Positions 1-8,175 of a stretch of 38,891 nucleotides of DNA are shown here, piece by piece (the first letter of the stretch is position 1; each line of letters starts with the position of its first letter). The stretch lies in NCBI GenBank assembly GCA_031261785.1, contig JAISIZ010000001.1, positions 1 to 38,891 of the forward strand. The letters run 5' to 3'. Under the pieces are notes generated by a model. The model did not search any database. It saw only the letters and a program-made list of their open reading frames with translations, and had not been told where the DNA came from. The DNA comes from Mediterranea sp. (in: CFB group bacteria). Lineage in GTDB: Bacteria; Bacteroidota; Bacteroidia; Bacteroidales; Bacteroidaceae. The translations under genes were made by a program, and so were the position numbers.

Positions 1-150
1 AGTCCTCCCCTCCCGCGGAGGGGAGGTGCCCGGAGGGCGGAGGGGATGGGAAAAACAATGAACGTACCGCTTATAATATAAAATAGGTATGCTGATTATT
101 CTTCCCTCCCCTCCGCCCTCCGGGCACCTCCCCTCCGTTGGAAGGGAGGA
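1..150. repeat. Inverted-repeat intergenic element (about 50-bp arms)
   Basis: Bases 1-52 and 101-150 are near-perfect reverse complements, both pyrimidine/purine-biased (CCTCCCCTCCGC type). They are separated by an AT-rich centre at 53-100. Each arm also contains its own small palindrome around a CCCTCCGC/GCGGAGGG core. No ORF is supported inside. It looks like a MITE-like or structural intergenic repeat of the G-rich family common in Bacteroidota genomes. The left end may continue outside the window. Confidence 0.75.
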
Positions 151-155
151 CTTGG

Positions 156-223
156 AGTTACCCCTCGCGGATCTGTACCTGTCAGTTACCCCTCGCAGGT
201 CTGTGCCTGTCAGTTACCCCTCG
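156..223. repeat. 28-bp tandem repeat, about 2.4 copies
   Basis: The motif AGTTACCCCTCG recurs at 156, 184 and 212, an exact 28-bp period. The first two units are complete with a few substitutions, and the third is cut off after about 12 bases. It lies between the inverted-repeat element and the stop codon of the transglutaminase gene. No function is evident. Confidence 0.8.
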
Positions 224-262
224 AATTTCATGACCTCGTCCCCTCGTCCCCTTGTCCCTGGA

Positions 263-1489
263 CTATCGTTCCGTGTAGGGCGATTGCCAAAACCATTGGT
301 CGTCGCTGGTCGTGGTTTTCCCTTTCAAATCGTCGCAGGTGTAGCCTACGGGGATCAGGCAGACATAATTTGCCCGGTTGTACGTGCTTTCGGCGTTGTA
401 TTCACTGCGTAACATGCAATTCACATAATAGAGATTCTTTGCCATGTAGTCATAGAGATACTCGTTGGCGGTTACTTTCTCCCGGTTGTTCCAGTTGGCT
501 TCGTCGTTTAGCACCAGGGGCAGGTCTTGGCGCAGGCGTTCGCGCACCTCTTGTATGCTTAGCATATTGCCTTTCTCGTCGGTTACCCAGGCGTTGTTGG
601 TAGGGTCAACCCATACCCATTTGTCTAGCGTGACGGAGTAGACGGCGTTGATCACGTGGCAATCGTCGACGTAGACGGCAGGCATGCAGGTGACAAAGCG
701 TGATTTGAATCCCATGGCGAGATAACATTCGTTGAGCACCGTGGCAAGCCCGCGGCAATTCAGTCCGCGCGAGCCGTCCTTACAGGCTTCGGCAAGCGAT
801 ATGGCATCGTAAACTTTGGGCGAATCGCTGGAGCCGTCGTGCTCAATGGTGTTGTGTACAAACGTGAGGATATTCTTTATCTTGGAGAGTTCGTCGCCCG
901 CTCCGGCCACACTGTCTAAGCGAAAGTATTCGCGTACGCGTACCAAATGGCGATCGTTGGGTGCCATGTACGTGAAGCGGGGTAAGGTATCGCGACGTTG
1001 GCTGGGCGCGTATCCGTTCGCTTTCTGCAGAATGGCATGGAAGCTCTTGTCTTTGAGCCGCTCCATCACGGTCTGGAAGCGTTTCTCGCCGCGGATGTAC
1101 GCCAAGTACGGATCGTTCAAGATGCTTCGATAGGCGGTGTAGCCGTCGGCTACCGCTTGCTCGAATGAGCGTAGCGCGGGATTCTTTTTCTTTTGCATGG
1201 CTTGCACTCTCGCCAGCGCGTAATACACTTCCGATTTGAATTCCGTACGTGCCTTTCGCGTCTGGGCGGAGAGTTTGCCGAACCCGGCAATCATCTTCTG
1301 GTAATACTGCTCGGCATCGCCGTATTCCTTCGCGAAGAACGCGTCATTGGCTTTGTCGGTCCATACATCCGCCTGGTCGAAATAGGCTTGCTCGGCATCA
1401 GCTTGCCGGGATCTGGCTTCTTGCGCGAAGCCGCTGGTAGCGCCGTATATGAGCAACGCTACCCATAGAATCATCAGTCTTGAATTCAT
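263..1489 (-). CDS. Exported transglutaminase-like protein with TPR-like N-terminus
   Basis: The protein is about 408 residues with a hydrophobic signal peptide (start MNSRLMILW, cleavage probably after GFAQ), so it is predicted periplasmic or surface-exposed. The N-terminal half is helical and TPR-like (AEQYYQKMI, YALARVQAMQ). The C-terminal half has the transglutaminase-like core: Cys about 245 in NCRGLA, His about 278 in DCHVINAVY and Asp about 295 in VDPTNN, in the order and spacing of a Cys-His-Asp triad. I chose the ATG at 1489 because it begins a clean signal peptide and is preceded by an A-rich stretch; an in-frame ATG at 1504 is also possible. The gene stands alone with its own promoter. 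In this superfamily the fold serves as protease, peptide cross-linker or scaffold, so the substrate is unknown. Confidence 0.8.
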   Translation of the reverse strand: MNSRLMILWVALLIYGATSGFAQEARSRQADAEQAYFDQADVWTDKANDAFFAKEYGDAEQYYQKMIAGFGKLSAQTRKARTEFKSEVYYALARVQAMQKKKNPALRSFEQAVADGYTAYRSILNDPYLAYIRGEKRFQTVMERLKDKSFHAILQKANGYAPSQRRDTLPRFTYMAPNDRHLVRVREYFRLDSVAGAGDELSKIKNILTFVHNTIEHDGSSDSPKVYDAISLAEACKDGSRGLNCRGLATVLNECYLAMGFKSRFVTCMPAVYVDDCHVINAVYSVTLDKWVWVDPTNNAWVTDEKGNMLSIQEVRERLRQDLPLVLNDEANWNNREKVTANEYLYDYMAKNLYYVNCMLRSEYNAESTYNRANYVCLIPVGYTCDDLKGKTTTSDDQWFWQSPYTER

Positions 1490-1522
1490 GTTATTTTTTC
1501 GCATATAGTTTGTTACAAGCCG

Positions 1523-1530
1523 CAAATTTA
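1523..1530 (-). promoter_or_regulatory. Bacteroidota -7 promoter element for the transglutaminase gene
   Basis: Read on the minus strand this is TAAATTTG, an exact TAnnTTTG match. It would start transcription about 27 nt before the ATG at 1489. No well-spaced -33 TTG was found. Confidence 0.5.
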
Positions 1531-1599
1531 TATAAAAGTCCAAAGCTTTCGTGCCCGTTGGACGAAAAAAAACATTTATGCGCACATATCCCATGAATC

Positions 1600-1695
1600 A
1601 CGGCCGCGACTTGAAAAAAGACGGCCGTGATTTTAACAAAGACGGCCGTGAACGGAACTGATGACGGCCGTGAACGAAGCGAGTGACGGCCGTGA
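1600..1695. repeat. Phased palindrome array (ACGGCCGT, 21-22 bp period)
   Basis: ACGGCCGTGA occurs at 1621, 1642, 1664 and 1686, with a degenerate copy (ACGGCCGCGA) at 1600. Spacings are 21, 21, 22 and 22 bp, close to two helical turns. ACGGCCGT is a perfect 8-bp palindrome, while the DNA between copies is mostly unrelated. The array ends about 110 bp upstream of the transglutaminase start. It could be a multimeric protein-binding site or a structural repeat. A small ORF on the minus strand (1633-1818) runs through it and is not convincing. Confidence 0.8.
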
Positions 1696-1877
1696 ATAAT
1701 CAGGCTGGGTATTTTCCGCGTCTACCTTGAATCGCTTATCCCTTCTTTCAAGGGCGGTACTGACTGCGGCAACACGGGCTTCATGCTTGGAGGTAGATTT
1801 GTGTTTCTGGACAAACACTGTATATGCCCGTGCCCCGTTAATCGTATGCCCGGAGCTTAATCCTCAATATCCCTGAC

Positions 1878-1913
1878 AAAAAAGCCCCCGATGTCTTTCG
1901 ACTATCGGGGGCT
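1878..1913 (-). terminator. Rho-independent terminator after the tRNA genes
   Basis: Minus-strand reading gives the stem AGCCCCCGAT / ATCGGGGGCT followed immediately by a run of T (plus-strand AAAAAA at 1878-1883). It ends the tRNA-Tyr/tRNA-Gly unit and any read-through from ribH. Confidence 0.9.
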
Positions 1914-1922
1914 TTCGCCAAG

Positions 1923-1995
1923 AGCGGAAGACGGGGCTCAAACCCGCGACCCTCAGCTTGGAAGGCTAATGCTCTATCAACTGAGCTACTTCCGC
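1923..1995 (-). tRNA. tRNA-Gly (anticodon TCC)
   Basis: It has a 7-bp acceptor stem (GCGGAAG at the 5' end pairing with CTTCCGC), a D-arm beginning AGCTCAG, the anticodon loop CTTCCAA giving TCC, and a T-loop read as GGTTTGAGCC. Length is 73 nt and the CCA end is not encoded. The gene lies 8 bp downstream of tRNA-Tyr and probably shares its transcript. Confidence 0.95.
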
Positions 1996-2003
1996 AATTT
2001 ATG

Positions 2004-2086
2004 TGGGCAAAGATGGATTCGAACCACCGAAGGCGTAAGCCAGCAGATTTACAGTCTGCCCCATTTGGCCACTCTGGTATTTGCCC
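2004..2086 (-). tRNA. tRNA-Tyr (anticodon GTA)
   Basis: It has a GGGCAAA/TTTGCCC acceptor stem, the anticodon loop containing GTA (ACTGTAAAT), a long variable arm (CTGGCTTACGCCTTC region) as expected for a class II tRNA, and a T-loop GGTTCGAATCC. Length is 83 nt. CCA is not encoded. Confidence 0.95.
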
Positions 2087-2139
2087 TTTGTATCTGTGAT
2101 TGCCGCATGTGTCCGGGACCGCTTGTCCCAAATGCGCCG

Positions 2140-2169
2140 CAAAGATACGACTATTTGTTTAAACTCCAA
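2140..2169 (-). promoter_or_regulatory. Promoter for the tRNA-Tyr/tRNA-Gly unit
   Basis: Minus strand: TTG, then about 19 nt, then TATCTTTG (plus 2140-2147), a good -33/-7 pair. It overlaps the last codons of ribH, so the tRNAs can be transcribed independently. A small GGGAC/GTCCC hairpin lies at 2115-2129 between this promoter and tRNA-Tyr. Confidence 0.6.
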
Positions 2170-2645
2170 GCGAAATCGACCATTTTTATGGCCGTTATGG
2201 CACATTCGTCGCCTTTGTTGCCCAATCGTCCGCCCGCACGTTCCTCCGCTTGCTCCATGGTGTTGGTGGTCAGCACGCCGTAGATGACGGGTATGTCGGC
2301 CGTGGCGTTGAGCTGCGTGGCACCCTGCGTGACGCCTTGGCATACGTAGTCGAAATGCGGGGTCTCGCCCCTCACCACGCATCCCAGGATGATGATGCCG
2401 TCCACGTCGCAGCTCTCCATCATCTGGTTGGCGGCGAAGGTCAGCTCGAAGCTTCCGGGGACGGTCTTGACAAGAATATGTTCGTCGGGCACGTGATATT
2501 TCTTGAGGGTGTCCAAGGCTCCCCTGAGCAGGGAGCCGGTGATGTTATAGTTCCATTCGGAGACGATGATTCCGAATCGCATCTCCTCGGCGTCGGGCAC
2601 GGATTTGAAATCGTGCTCCGACAGGTTGTGATAAGCTGTTGCCAT
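2151..2645 (-). CDS. ribH: 6,7-dimethyl-8-ribityllumazine synthase
   Basis: The enzyme condenses 5-amino-6-ribitylaminouracil with 3,4-dihydroxy-2-butanone 4-phosphate to give 6,7-dimethyl-8-ribityllumazine, the penultimate riboflavin step, in the cytoplasm. The 164-residue length is normal. Family motifs are visible in order: FGIIVSEWN at the substrate site, [27 protein letters not shown] (with the catalytic His of the TPHFDYV segment), and [10 protein letters not shown]. It starts 13 bp after the stop of the TPR gene, so the two are probably cotranscribed, an arrangement common in Bacteroidales. The last codons overlap a separate tRNA promoter. Confidence 0.97.
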   Translation of the reverse strand: MATAYHNLSEHDFKSVPDAEEMRFGIIVSEWNYNITGSLLRGALDTLKKYHVPDEHILVKTVPGSFELTFAANQMMESCDVDGIIILGCVVRGETPHFDYVCQGVTQGATQLNATADIPVIYGVLTTNTMEQAEERAGGRLGNKGDECAITAIKMVDFAWSLNK

Positions 2646-2658
2646 TCGTCCGGTCTCC

Positions 2659-3342
2659 CTATTTCTTCATCAGCTTGGCTTGCTCGATGAACTTGTCGAT
2701 CTCCATCCCCTGGATGGACTGGGCGTACTTCTCTTTCACCTTGGTGTATGCCTTGATGGCGTCGTCGTACTTGCCCTCTTGCTCAAAGATCTGTCCGGCT
2801 TGTATGAGGAAGATGGGACTCAGGCTATTGTTGTCGGCCTTGTCGGCCGCGGCGACCAGTGTCGTGGCAGCCTTCTCCATTTGCCCGAGCTTGGCGTAGC
2901 AATTGCCCGCCGCGGCGAGTAGCGCGGGTCCGGCCATCTGGTCGGAGATGTCGAATCCCTCGAGCATCTTCACCGCTTCCTGCTGCTTGTCGAGCTTGGC
3001 GTAGCAGATGCCGGCGTATGCCTTGGCCAGGTTGGCCGCCTTGGTGCCGCTGTACTCCTCGGCCACCTTGAGGAAGCCGACGTAGCCTATGCTGTCGCCG
3101 TTGAGCGCCTGCTCGTAAGCGTCCTGCTCGAAGTACTGCTGTCCCTTGAACAAGGCTACTTGCGCCTTCTCCTCGCGCGGCTCGGCGTATAGGTTCTTGT
3201 ACATGATGAAGCCAGCTATGATGACAATCACGGCGATTACCGCGCCCACGATCGCGTTCTTGTACTTCATAAGAAACGCTTCGGACTGCGTGAGCGCGTC
3301 TTCCACGTTCAGATGTTCTTTCTGATTTTTCTTTTCAGCCAT
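2659..3342 (-). CDS. Membrane-anchored tetratricopeptide repeat protein
   Basis: The protein is about 227 residues. A charged cytoplasmic N-terminus ([17 protein letters not shown]) is followed by one transmembrane helix at about residues 31-52 ([19 protein letters not shown]). The rest is TPR helices, for example [38 protein letters not shown] and [19 protein letters not shown]. It resembles YfgM-like proteins that expose a TPR domain on the far side of the inner membrane. I chose the ATG at 3342 over the in-frame ATG at 3372 because the extra ten residues fit no domain. It heads the transcript with ribH. Its partner is unknown. Confidence 0.85.
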   Translation of the reverse strand: MAEKKNQKEHLNVEDALTQSEAFLMKYKNAIVGAVIAVIVIIAGFIMYKNLYAEPREEKAQVALFKGQQYFEQDAYEQALNGDSIGYVGFLKVAEEYSGTKAANLAKAYAGICYAKLDKQQEAVKMLEGFDISDQMAGPALLAAAGNCYAKLGQMEKAATTLVAAADKADNNSLSPIFLIQAGQIFEQEGKYDDAIKAYTKVKEKYAQSIQGMEIDKFIEQAKLMKK

Positions 3343-3391
3343 TGTTATATCTATTCTTTTGTTATAATTCACAGCACGATATTTCGGTGGG

Positions 3392-3399
3392 CAAAAGTA
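3392..3399 (-). promoter_or_regulatory. -7 promoter element for the TPR-ribH transcript
   Basis: The minus-strand reading is TACTTTTG, an exact TAnnTTTG match, about 50 bp before the TPR start codon. It faces away from the recF promoter at 3474-3481. Confidence 0.55.
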
Positions 3400-3473
3400 G
3401 CTCTTTTATGACTACCAACGAAATTTGAGGGCATCTTTTTTCGTATCGCTGCCCAAAAGAGCGAAAAACTTGC

Positions 3474-3481
3474 TACTTTTG
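3474..3481 (+). promoter_or_regulatory. -7 promoter element for recF
   Basis: TACTTTTG is an exact TAnnTTTG match 23 bp before the recF ATG, giving a very short leader. It is divergent from the TPR-ribH promoter. Confidence 0.55.
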
Positions 3482-3504
3482 TCGCTGAAATCACATTCGT
3501 CCCG

Positions 3505-4617
3505 ATGATACTGAAACGTGTATCCATATTAAACTATAAGAACCTGGAGCAGGTGGAACTCTCCTTCTCGCCCAAGCTGAACTGCTTCTTCGGGCAGAAC
3601 GGGATGGGGAAGACCAACTTGCTGGACGCCATTTACTTCCTGTCGTTCTGCAAGAGCGCCGGCAACCCCATCGATTCGCAAAACATCATGCATGAGCGGG
3701 AGTTTGCCGTCATCCAGGGGTTCTACGAGACGGAGGACGGCAGCCCCGAAGAGATCTACACGGGCATGAAGCACCACGCCCGGAAGCAGTTCAAGCGCAA
3801 CAAGAAGGAGTACGGCCGGTTTGCCGACCACATCGGCTTCATCCCGTTGGTGATGGTCAGTCCCGACGACATCGGGCTGATCGCCGGGGGAAGTGAGGAG
3901 CGCCGCCGCTTTATGGACATCGTCATTTCGCAGTACGACCGTGAGTACCTGGAGGCGCTGGTGCGCTACAACAAGGCGCTGGCGCAACGCAACGCCCTGC
4001 TGAAGAGCGAGCTGCCCGTGGAAGAGGAGCTGTTCGGGATCTGGGAGGAGATGATGGCGCAGGCTGGCGAGCAGATCTTCCGGAAACGGGAGGCCTTCGT
4101 CACGGAGTTCGTGCCCGCGTTCCAGGCAATCTACTCGTTCGTCTCCCAGGACAAGGAGTGGGTGGATTTGTCCTATAAATCGCACGCGCGGGACACCTCG
4201 CTGCTGGAGGTCATCCGGCAGAGCCGGGCAAAGGACAAGGTCGTGGGCTTCGCGTTGCACGGCATCCACAAGGACGACCTCGTCATGACGCAAGGCGGCT
4301 TCCCCGTCAAGCGGGAAGGCTCGCAGGGGCAGAACAAGACGTTCCTGGTGGCGCTGAAGCTGGCGCAATTCGACTTCCTGAAACGTACGGGGCACACGGT
4401 GCCGTTGCTGCTGCTTGACGACATATTCGACAAGCTCGACGCCTCGCGCGTGGAACAGCTCGTGAAGCTGGTGGCGGGCGACAGCTTCGGCCAGATATTC
4501 ATCACCGACACCAACCGGGAACACTTGGACAACATCCTGCATAAGGTGGGAGGCAGCGACTTCAAGATATTCCGCGTGGAGCGGGGAACCATAGAGGAGA
4601 CGGAGGAACGGCTATGA
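3505..4617 (+). CDS. recF: DNA replication and repair protein RecF
   Basis: RecF is the SMC-like ABC ATPase that loads RecA at single-strand gaps and junctions, with RecO and RecR. At 370 residues it has normal length. The Walker A motif is GQNGMGKTN at about residues 30-38, followed by LLDAIYFLSFCKS. The ABC signature-like segment (KREGSQGQNKTF) comes before the Walker B LLLLDDIFDKLD at about 306-317. Its stop overlaps the start of the DciA-like gene (ATGA), so the two are translationally coupled. Confidence 0.97.
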   Translation: MILKRVSILNYKNLEQVELSFSPKLNCFFGQNGMGKTNLLDAIYFLSFCKSAGNPIDSQNIMHEREFAVIQGFYETEDGSPEEIYTGMKHHARKQFKRNKKEYGRFADHIGFIPLVMVSPDDIGLIAGGSEERRRFMDIVISQYDREYLEALVRYNKALAQRNALLKSELPVEEELFGIWEEMMAQAGEQIFRKREAFVTEFVPAFQAIYSFVSQDKEWVDLSYKSHARDTSLLEVIRQSRAKDKVVGFALHGIHKDDLVMTQGGFPVKREGSQGQNKTFLVALKLAQFDFLKRTGHTVPLLLLDDIFDKLDASRVEQLVKLVAGDSFGQIFITDTNREHLDNILHKVGGSDFKIFRVERGTIEETEERL

Positions 4618-4901
4618 GACGGCGAGAGACGGAACATGTCGGCGACGTGCTGAAACGGCTCCTGCGCCAAGAGGGTCTGGAGGGACCGCTCAACGAGCGA
4701 CGCCTGCTCGACAGCTGGCCACAGTTGATGGGTTCAAACGCCAAGTACACCACCAATCTCTACATACGCAACCAGACGCTATACGTGCATCTCACCTCCG
4801 CCGCGCTGAGGCAGGAGCTGATGATGGGGCGCCAAGCGTTGGTGCGCGCCCTGAACCAGCGCGTGGGCGCCACGGTGATCACCAACATCATCTTCCGCTA
4901 A
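4614..4901 (+). CDS. DUF721 / DciA-like protein
   Basis: The protein is 95 residues and belongs to the DUF721 (DciA-like) family, whose best-studied members help load the replicative helicase. Visible family features are the N-terminal GDVLKRLLRQEGLEGPLNERRL, with its conserved W in LLDSWPQLMG, and then a KH-like portion: LYIRNQTLYVHLTSAALRQEL. It overlaps recF by four bases. The pairing with recF fits a role in replication or repair. Helicase loading is inferred from the family and has not been shown for this short Bacteroidales form. Confidence 0.85.
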   Translation: MRRRETEHVGDVLKRLLRQEGLEGPLNERRLLDSWPQLMGSNAKYTTNLYIRNQTLYVHLTSAALRQELMMGRQALVRALNQRVGATVITNIIFR

Positions 4902-4904
4902 TCA

Positions 4905-5465
4905 CTAATCGCTAATCACTATTTCCACCACCTCGTCCATGGGCACGTCCGACGGTTCTGCCGGCACCCGCTCCACGAGCTGGAAGGGAAAGCACAATCC
5001 CAGCTTATAAGCTTGCGTGAGCCGCGGCAGCAGCCGGTCGTAATACCCCTTGCCCCGTCCCAACCGATGCCCTTGCCGGTCGAACGCCACGCCGGGCACT
5101 ACCGCCAGGTCGATGGCCGGATAGTCGGTGAAGGCTTCGCCCGTAGGCTCCTCGATGCCGAAACGTCCCGTGGCCAAACGTTCCTCTCCCCTGTATTCCC
5201 GTAGTTCGAGTTCCGCCCCGTCGACGACCACGGGCAGCAAGACGCGCTTGCGCCCCAGCCAGCGGGCGAGGAGGCCCGAGGTATCCACCTCGTCGGCCAA
5301 GGAGTGGTAGAGCAGCACCACGCGCGCCGCCCCGAAGAGGGGGTGTCGCTCGAGAGCCGCCGACACGTCGACCGAGAGCGCTTTCCGTTCTTCGGGCAAA
5401 TAGAGCACCTTCAGCCGCGCCATCTCTAAGCGCAGTTCACGCTTGGCGTCGGTCGTGAAGCTCAT
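4905..5465 (-). CDS. 5-formyltetrahydrofolate cyclo-ligase
   Basis: The enzyme converts 5-formyl-THF with ATP to 5,10-methenyl-THF, salvaging the storage folate. It is 186 residues from the ATG at 5465. The C-terminal signature is clear: VVPGVAFDRQGHRLGRGKGY then YDRLLP. The N-terminal ATP-binding basic segment (KRELRLEMARLK) is also present. I chose this start because its ATG overlaps the TGA of the protease gene upstream (ATGA), implying translational coupling; the longer frame from 5498 would lie inside that gene. It is the last gene of the five-gene minus-strand operon and converges on the DUF721 gene with a 3-bp gap. Confidence 0.93.
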   Translation of the reverse strand: MSFTTDAKRELRLEMARLKVLYLPEERKALSVDVSAALERHPLFGAARVVLLYHSLADEVDTSGLLARWLGRKRVLLPVVVDGAELELREYRGEERLATGRFGIEEPTGEAFTDYPAIDLAVVPGVAFDRQGHRLGRGKGYYDRLLPRLTQAYKLGLCFPFQLVERVPAEPSDVPMDEVVEIVISD

Positions 5466-7180
5466 GTCCGTGCCATCAGGATCTCGTTCATCCGCCATCG
5501 GGGCGCCTCACCCTTCACCGGGGCGGCTTGGGCCACCGCGTCGCTCGCCGTCGCCTCGGGCGCCTTGGGGAAGGCTTCCCCCTTATCCAAGATCTCGACA
5601 CCCTTCAGCACGGTCTCGTCGGTCTTATTGTAGTATTCGAGATACTCCTGCAGCCCCAGCATGTTGTAGATGACATTGCCGTAGATATTCCGTTCCAGCA
5701 GCTTATACGACTTCTGGATGAGCAGGTTGCGGCGTTTCACCCCTTTGCTGTCGGCGTATCGGATGAACCGTTCCACGAGGTTTTGCCGCTTGAGTTCTCC
5801 CAGCAGCTCATCCTCATCGGTGTACTTGGCGAGCGTCTTGCGGTTGGCGTCGGTGTACTGGAAGGTGAACTGTATGGTCAGCCCCCGGTTGATCACCGTG
5901 GAGAGGTAGGAGGTCACCCCCGTGGTATCCTGGGGCACGAAGACGTCGGGCATGATGCCCCCTCCGCCGTACACCACCCTTCCGAGGCCGGTGAAGTAGT
6001 GCTCGTCCTCGTTCTGCTTGATGCTGTCGCGCGAGAAGAACTCGCCGTGCTCGTACCGGTTGTACAGGTCGTATTCGTAGTCCCTGTCGCGTCCGTCGCG
6101 GTAGGGGCGCTGTATGCATCGTCCCGAGGGCGTGTAGTATCTGGCGATGGTGAGGCGTATGGCCGACCCGTCGCTGAAGTCGATGGGTTGTTGCACCAGT
6201 CCCTTGCCAAAGGAGCGCCGGCCTACCACGGTTCCCCGGTCGTTGTCCTGTATGGCTCCGGTGAATATCTCGCTGGCCGAGGCCGAGCCTTCGTCGATGA
6301 GCACCACGAGTGGCATGGTCTGGCTGCTACCGGTCCCGTCGGCGAACTCCTCCGCCCTGGGATACTTTCGCCCTTGCATGTAGACGATCAGTCGATTCTT
6401 GGGCAAGAACTCGTTCACCATACGCACGGCCGCCTCCATGTATCCGCCCGTGTTTCCCCTCAGGTCGATGATGAGTCCCTTGCACTGTTTGTGGTTAAGT
6501 TCGGCCAGTGCCCTGAGCAGCTCCACGTGCGTGGTGCGTCCGAACTTGCTGACCTTGATGTATCCCACGTCCTCGTTGACCATGTAGGCGGCGTCGACCG
6601 TATTCTGCGGGATGTCGCCCCTGACGATGGTGAAGTGCAGGAGTTCCTTCTCCCCCACCCGCCTGATGCCGAGCTTCACGTCGGTTCCTTTGGGTCCCTT
6701 CAGCTTGCGCATGGTCGATTCGTTGGTCACCCGCGGTCCCACGAAGAGGCTGTCGTCGACGGTGATGATGCGGTCGCCCGCCATCAGTCCTACCTTTTCG
6801 GAGGGTCCTCCCTGTACCACGGCGTTGACGTGTATGGTGTCGTTCTGTATGGTGAACTGCACGCCTATTCCGCTGAAGCTTCCCTCCAGCTCGGCGTTGA
6901 CGTTCTGCAGGTCGCTGGCTGGGATGTAGATGGAGTGTGGGTCGAGGTCGCTGAGAATCTCGGGCATGGCCTTCTCCACCAGCTCGCCCATGTTGACGGT
7001 GTCCACGTACTGGTCGTCGACGATGCGCAGCAGGGCGTTGAGCTTGTTGGACGATCCGTTGACGATGCCCAGCCTGTTGCCGGCGAAGTGCCTGGCGTAG
7101 AACGTTCCGATAATGATGCCTATCACCACGCTCACGGCGATGATGACTGGCGTGAAGCGGGAAGGATTCTTTGTGCTCAT
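5462..7180 (-). CDS. S41 family C-terminal processing protease (CtpA-like)
   Basis: This is a 572-residue periplasmic serine protease anchored by an N-terminal hydrophobic helix (about 11-27, VIIAVSVVIGIIIGTFY). A PDZ domain follows (about 80-170; GSFSGIGVQFTI, GGPSEKVGLMAGDRI, LKGPKGTDVKL). The peptidase S41 core carries the catalytic Ser in DEGSASASEIFTGA and the Lys in GRRSFGKGLVQQP, plus the oxyanion segment LRGNTGGYMEAA. The family trims C-termini of envelope proteins. The start at 7180 is supported because upstream codons are low-complexity out-of-family sequence belonging to the deaminase strand region. It lies 14 bp after the dCMP deaminase gene and overlaps the cyclo-ligase start. 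Confidence 0.95.
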   Translation of the reverse strand: MSTKNPSRFTPVIIAVSVVIGIIIGTFYARHFAGNRLGIVNGSSNKLNALLRIVDDQYVDTVNMGELVEKAMPEILSDLDPHSIYIPASDLQNVNAELEGSFSGIGVQFTIQNDTIHVNAVVQGGPSEKVGLMAGDRIITVDDSLFVGPRVTNESTMRKLKGPKGTDVKLGIRRVGEKELLHFTIVRGDIPQNTVDAAYMVNEDVGYIKVSKFGRTTHVELLRALAELNHKQCKGLIIDLRGNTGGYMEAAVRMVNEFLPKNRLIVYMQGRKYPRAEEFADGTGSSQTMPLVVLIDEGSASASEIFTGAIQDNDRGTVVGRRSFGKGLVQQPIDFSDGSAIRLTIARYYTPSGRCIQRPYRDGRDRDYEYDLYNRYEHGEFFSRDSIKQNEDEHYFTGLGRVVYGGGGIMPDVFVPQDTTGVTSYLSTVINRGLTIQFTFQYTDANRKTLAKYTDEDELLGELKRQNLVERFIRYADSKGVKRRNLLIQKSYKLLERNIYGNVIYNMLGLQEYLEYYNKTDETVLKGVEILDKGEAFPKAPEATASDAVAQAAPVKGEAPRWRMNEILMART

Positions 7181-7194
7181 ATCTGTTTTTTTCC

Positions 7195-7620
7195 TTAAAT
7201 GTGTATGAAGATGATCTCGATGCCGGCTCGCCTCATGAGGTCGATGCCGTCTTCGAGACGGTAATGTTCGGAATAGACCACCCGCTTGATGCCGGCCTGT
7301 ATGATGAGCTTCGCGCACTCGATGCATGGCGAGGCGGTGACGTACAGGGTGGCTCCGTCGCTGCTGTTGTTGGAGCGGGCTATCTTGCTGATGGCGTTGG
7401 CCTCGTCGTGCAGGACGTAGGGCTTGGTGACATTGTCCTCGTCCTCGCACACGTTCTCGAATCCGGAGGGCGTGCCGTTGTATCCGTCGGAAATGATCAT
7501 CTTGTCCTTCACGATGAGCGCCCCTACCTTCCGGCGTCGGCAATACGAATTTTCGGACCAGATGGCGGCCATGCGCATATAGCGCCTGTCGAGCGCCTCC
7601 TGTTTTTCAGCTGTATCCAT
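7195..7620 (-). CDS. dCMP deaminase family protein
   Basis: This 141-residue zinc-dependent deaminase is likely to convert dCMP to dUMP for dTTP synthesis. The zinc and catalytic motif is HDEANAISK (His and the proton-shuttle Glu), paired with TASPCIECAKLI (two Cys zinc ligands). The N-terminal SYCRRRKVGALIVKD and the NGTPSGFENVCED insertion are typical of the dCMP/ComE branch. It sits between the DUF4847 gene (30 bp) and the S41 protease (14 bp) in the same operon. Confidence 0.93.
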   Translation of the reverse strand: MDTAEKQEALDRRYMRMAAIWSENSYCRRRKVGALIVKDKMIISDGYNGTPSGFENVCEDEDNVTKPYVLHDEANAISKIARSNNSSDGATLYVTASPCIECAKLIIQAGIKRVVYSEHYRLEDGIDLMRRAGIEIIFIHI

Positions 7621-7650
7621 ATATCTTCCCTTTCTGGTTTCTGTTGTCCT

Positions 7651-8148
7651 TTACTGGTTCGAGGCCTTGAAGCACATCCTGAAGGTCTGTTGCCCGGCCG
7701 TATATATAAGATATAGATTTTGCGTGTCGCCCTCGTAGGAGGTGGCGGCGTTGAGTCCCTCGAGAAACTTCACGGCCAGCACGTCGGGCCTATTGCCGGT
7801 GACGGTCGCCTTGAAGGCGTTGGTCCGTCCGTTGGCGCTCCAGGTGCCGCTGAAGGTGGTGGGGCTTACGGTGCTTCCGCTCGCGTTGCCCCTGATATCG
7901 TCACCCTCGGTCAGCCCGTCGAGTAGCAAGGTGTAATTGCCGGGCTTGTTGAGCTGCTCCATGCTCTTCCGCATGGCGGCCTCGTCGCCTGCCCAGAAGT
8001 CGAACATCTGGTGTTTCCCGTCGAGGGTGATGTAGGTCAGTTTCCAGGTTCTCCCAAAAATGGTCTTCACGTCGTCGGCCTGTTCGCATCCCGCCATCAG
8101 GTGGATCAAAGCGCAGAGGCCCAATAGTCTAAAAACGTTCTTCATCAT
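7651..8148 (-). CDS. DUF4847 family lipoprotein
   Basis: The protein is about 165 residues. The start MMKNVFRLLGLCALIHLMAG is a lipoprotein signal with lipobox LMAGC and Cys about 21, so it is predicted to be lipid-anchored. The mature part is a small predicted beta-rich domain (GRTWKLTYITLDGKHQMFDF, then TFSGTWSANGRTNAFKATVT) matching DUF4847 as I know it. This family typically lies beside the M3 peptidase gene in Bacteroidales, as here (27 bp downstream). Function unknown. Confidence 0.8.
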   Translation of the reverse strand: MMKNVFRLLGLCALIHLMAGCEQADDVKTIFGRTWKLTYITLDGKHQMFDFWAGDEAAMRKSMEQLNKPGNYTLLLDGLTEGDDIRGNASGSTVSPTTFSGTWSANGRTNAFKATVTGNRPDVLAVKFLEGLNAATSYEGDTQNLYLIYTAGQQTFRMCFKASNQ

Positions 8149-8175
8149 ACCGTTGTTTATCGTCACGTTGTTTTT

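Noticed and set aside
1633..1818. 61-codon minus-strand ORF upstream of the transglutaminase gene
   Set aside because: Overlaps the ACGGCCGT array, has no family resemblance, and lacks a promoter or convincing start.
4890..4925. Bidirectional terminator between the DUF721 gene and the folate gene
   Set aside because: There is only a TAATCACTAATCGC direct repeat between the stops; no stem-loop with a T tract.
5528..7198. 556-codon plus-strand ORF antisense to the S41 protease
   Set aside because: Shadow frame in high-GC DNA; the protease on the minus strand has all motifs.
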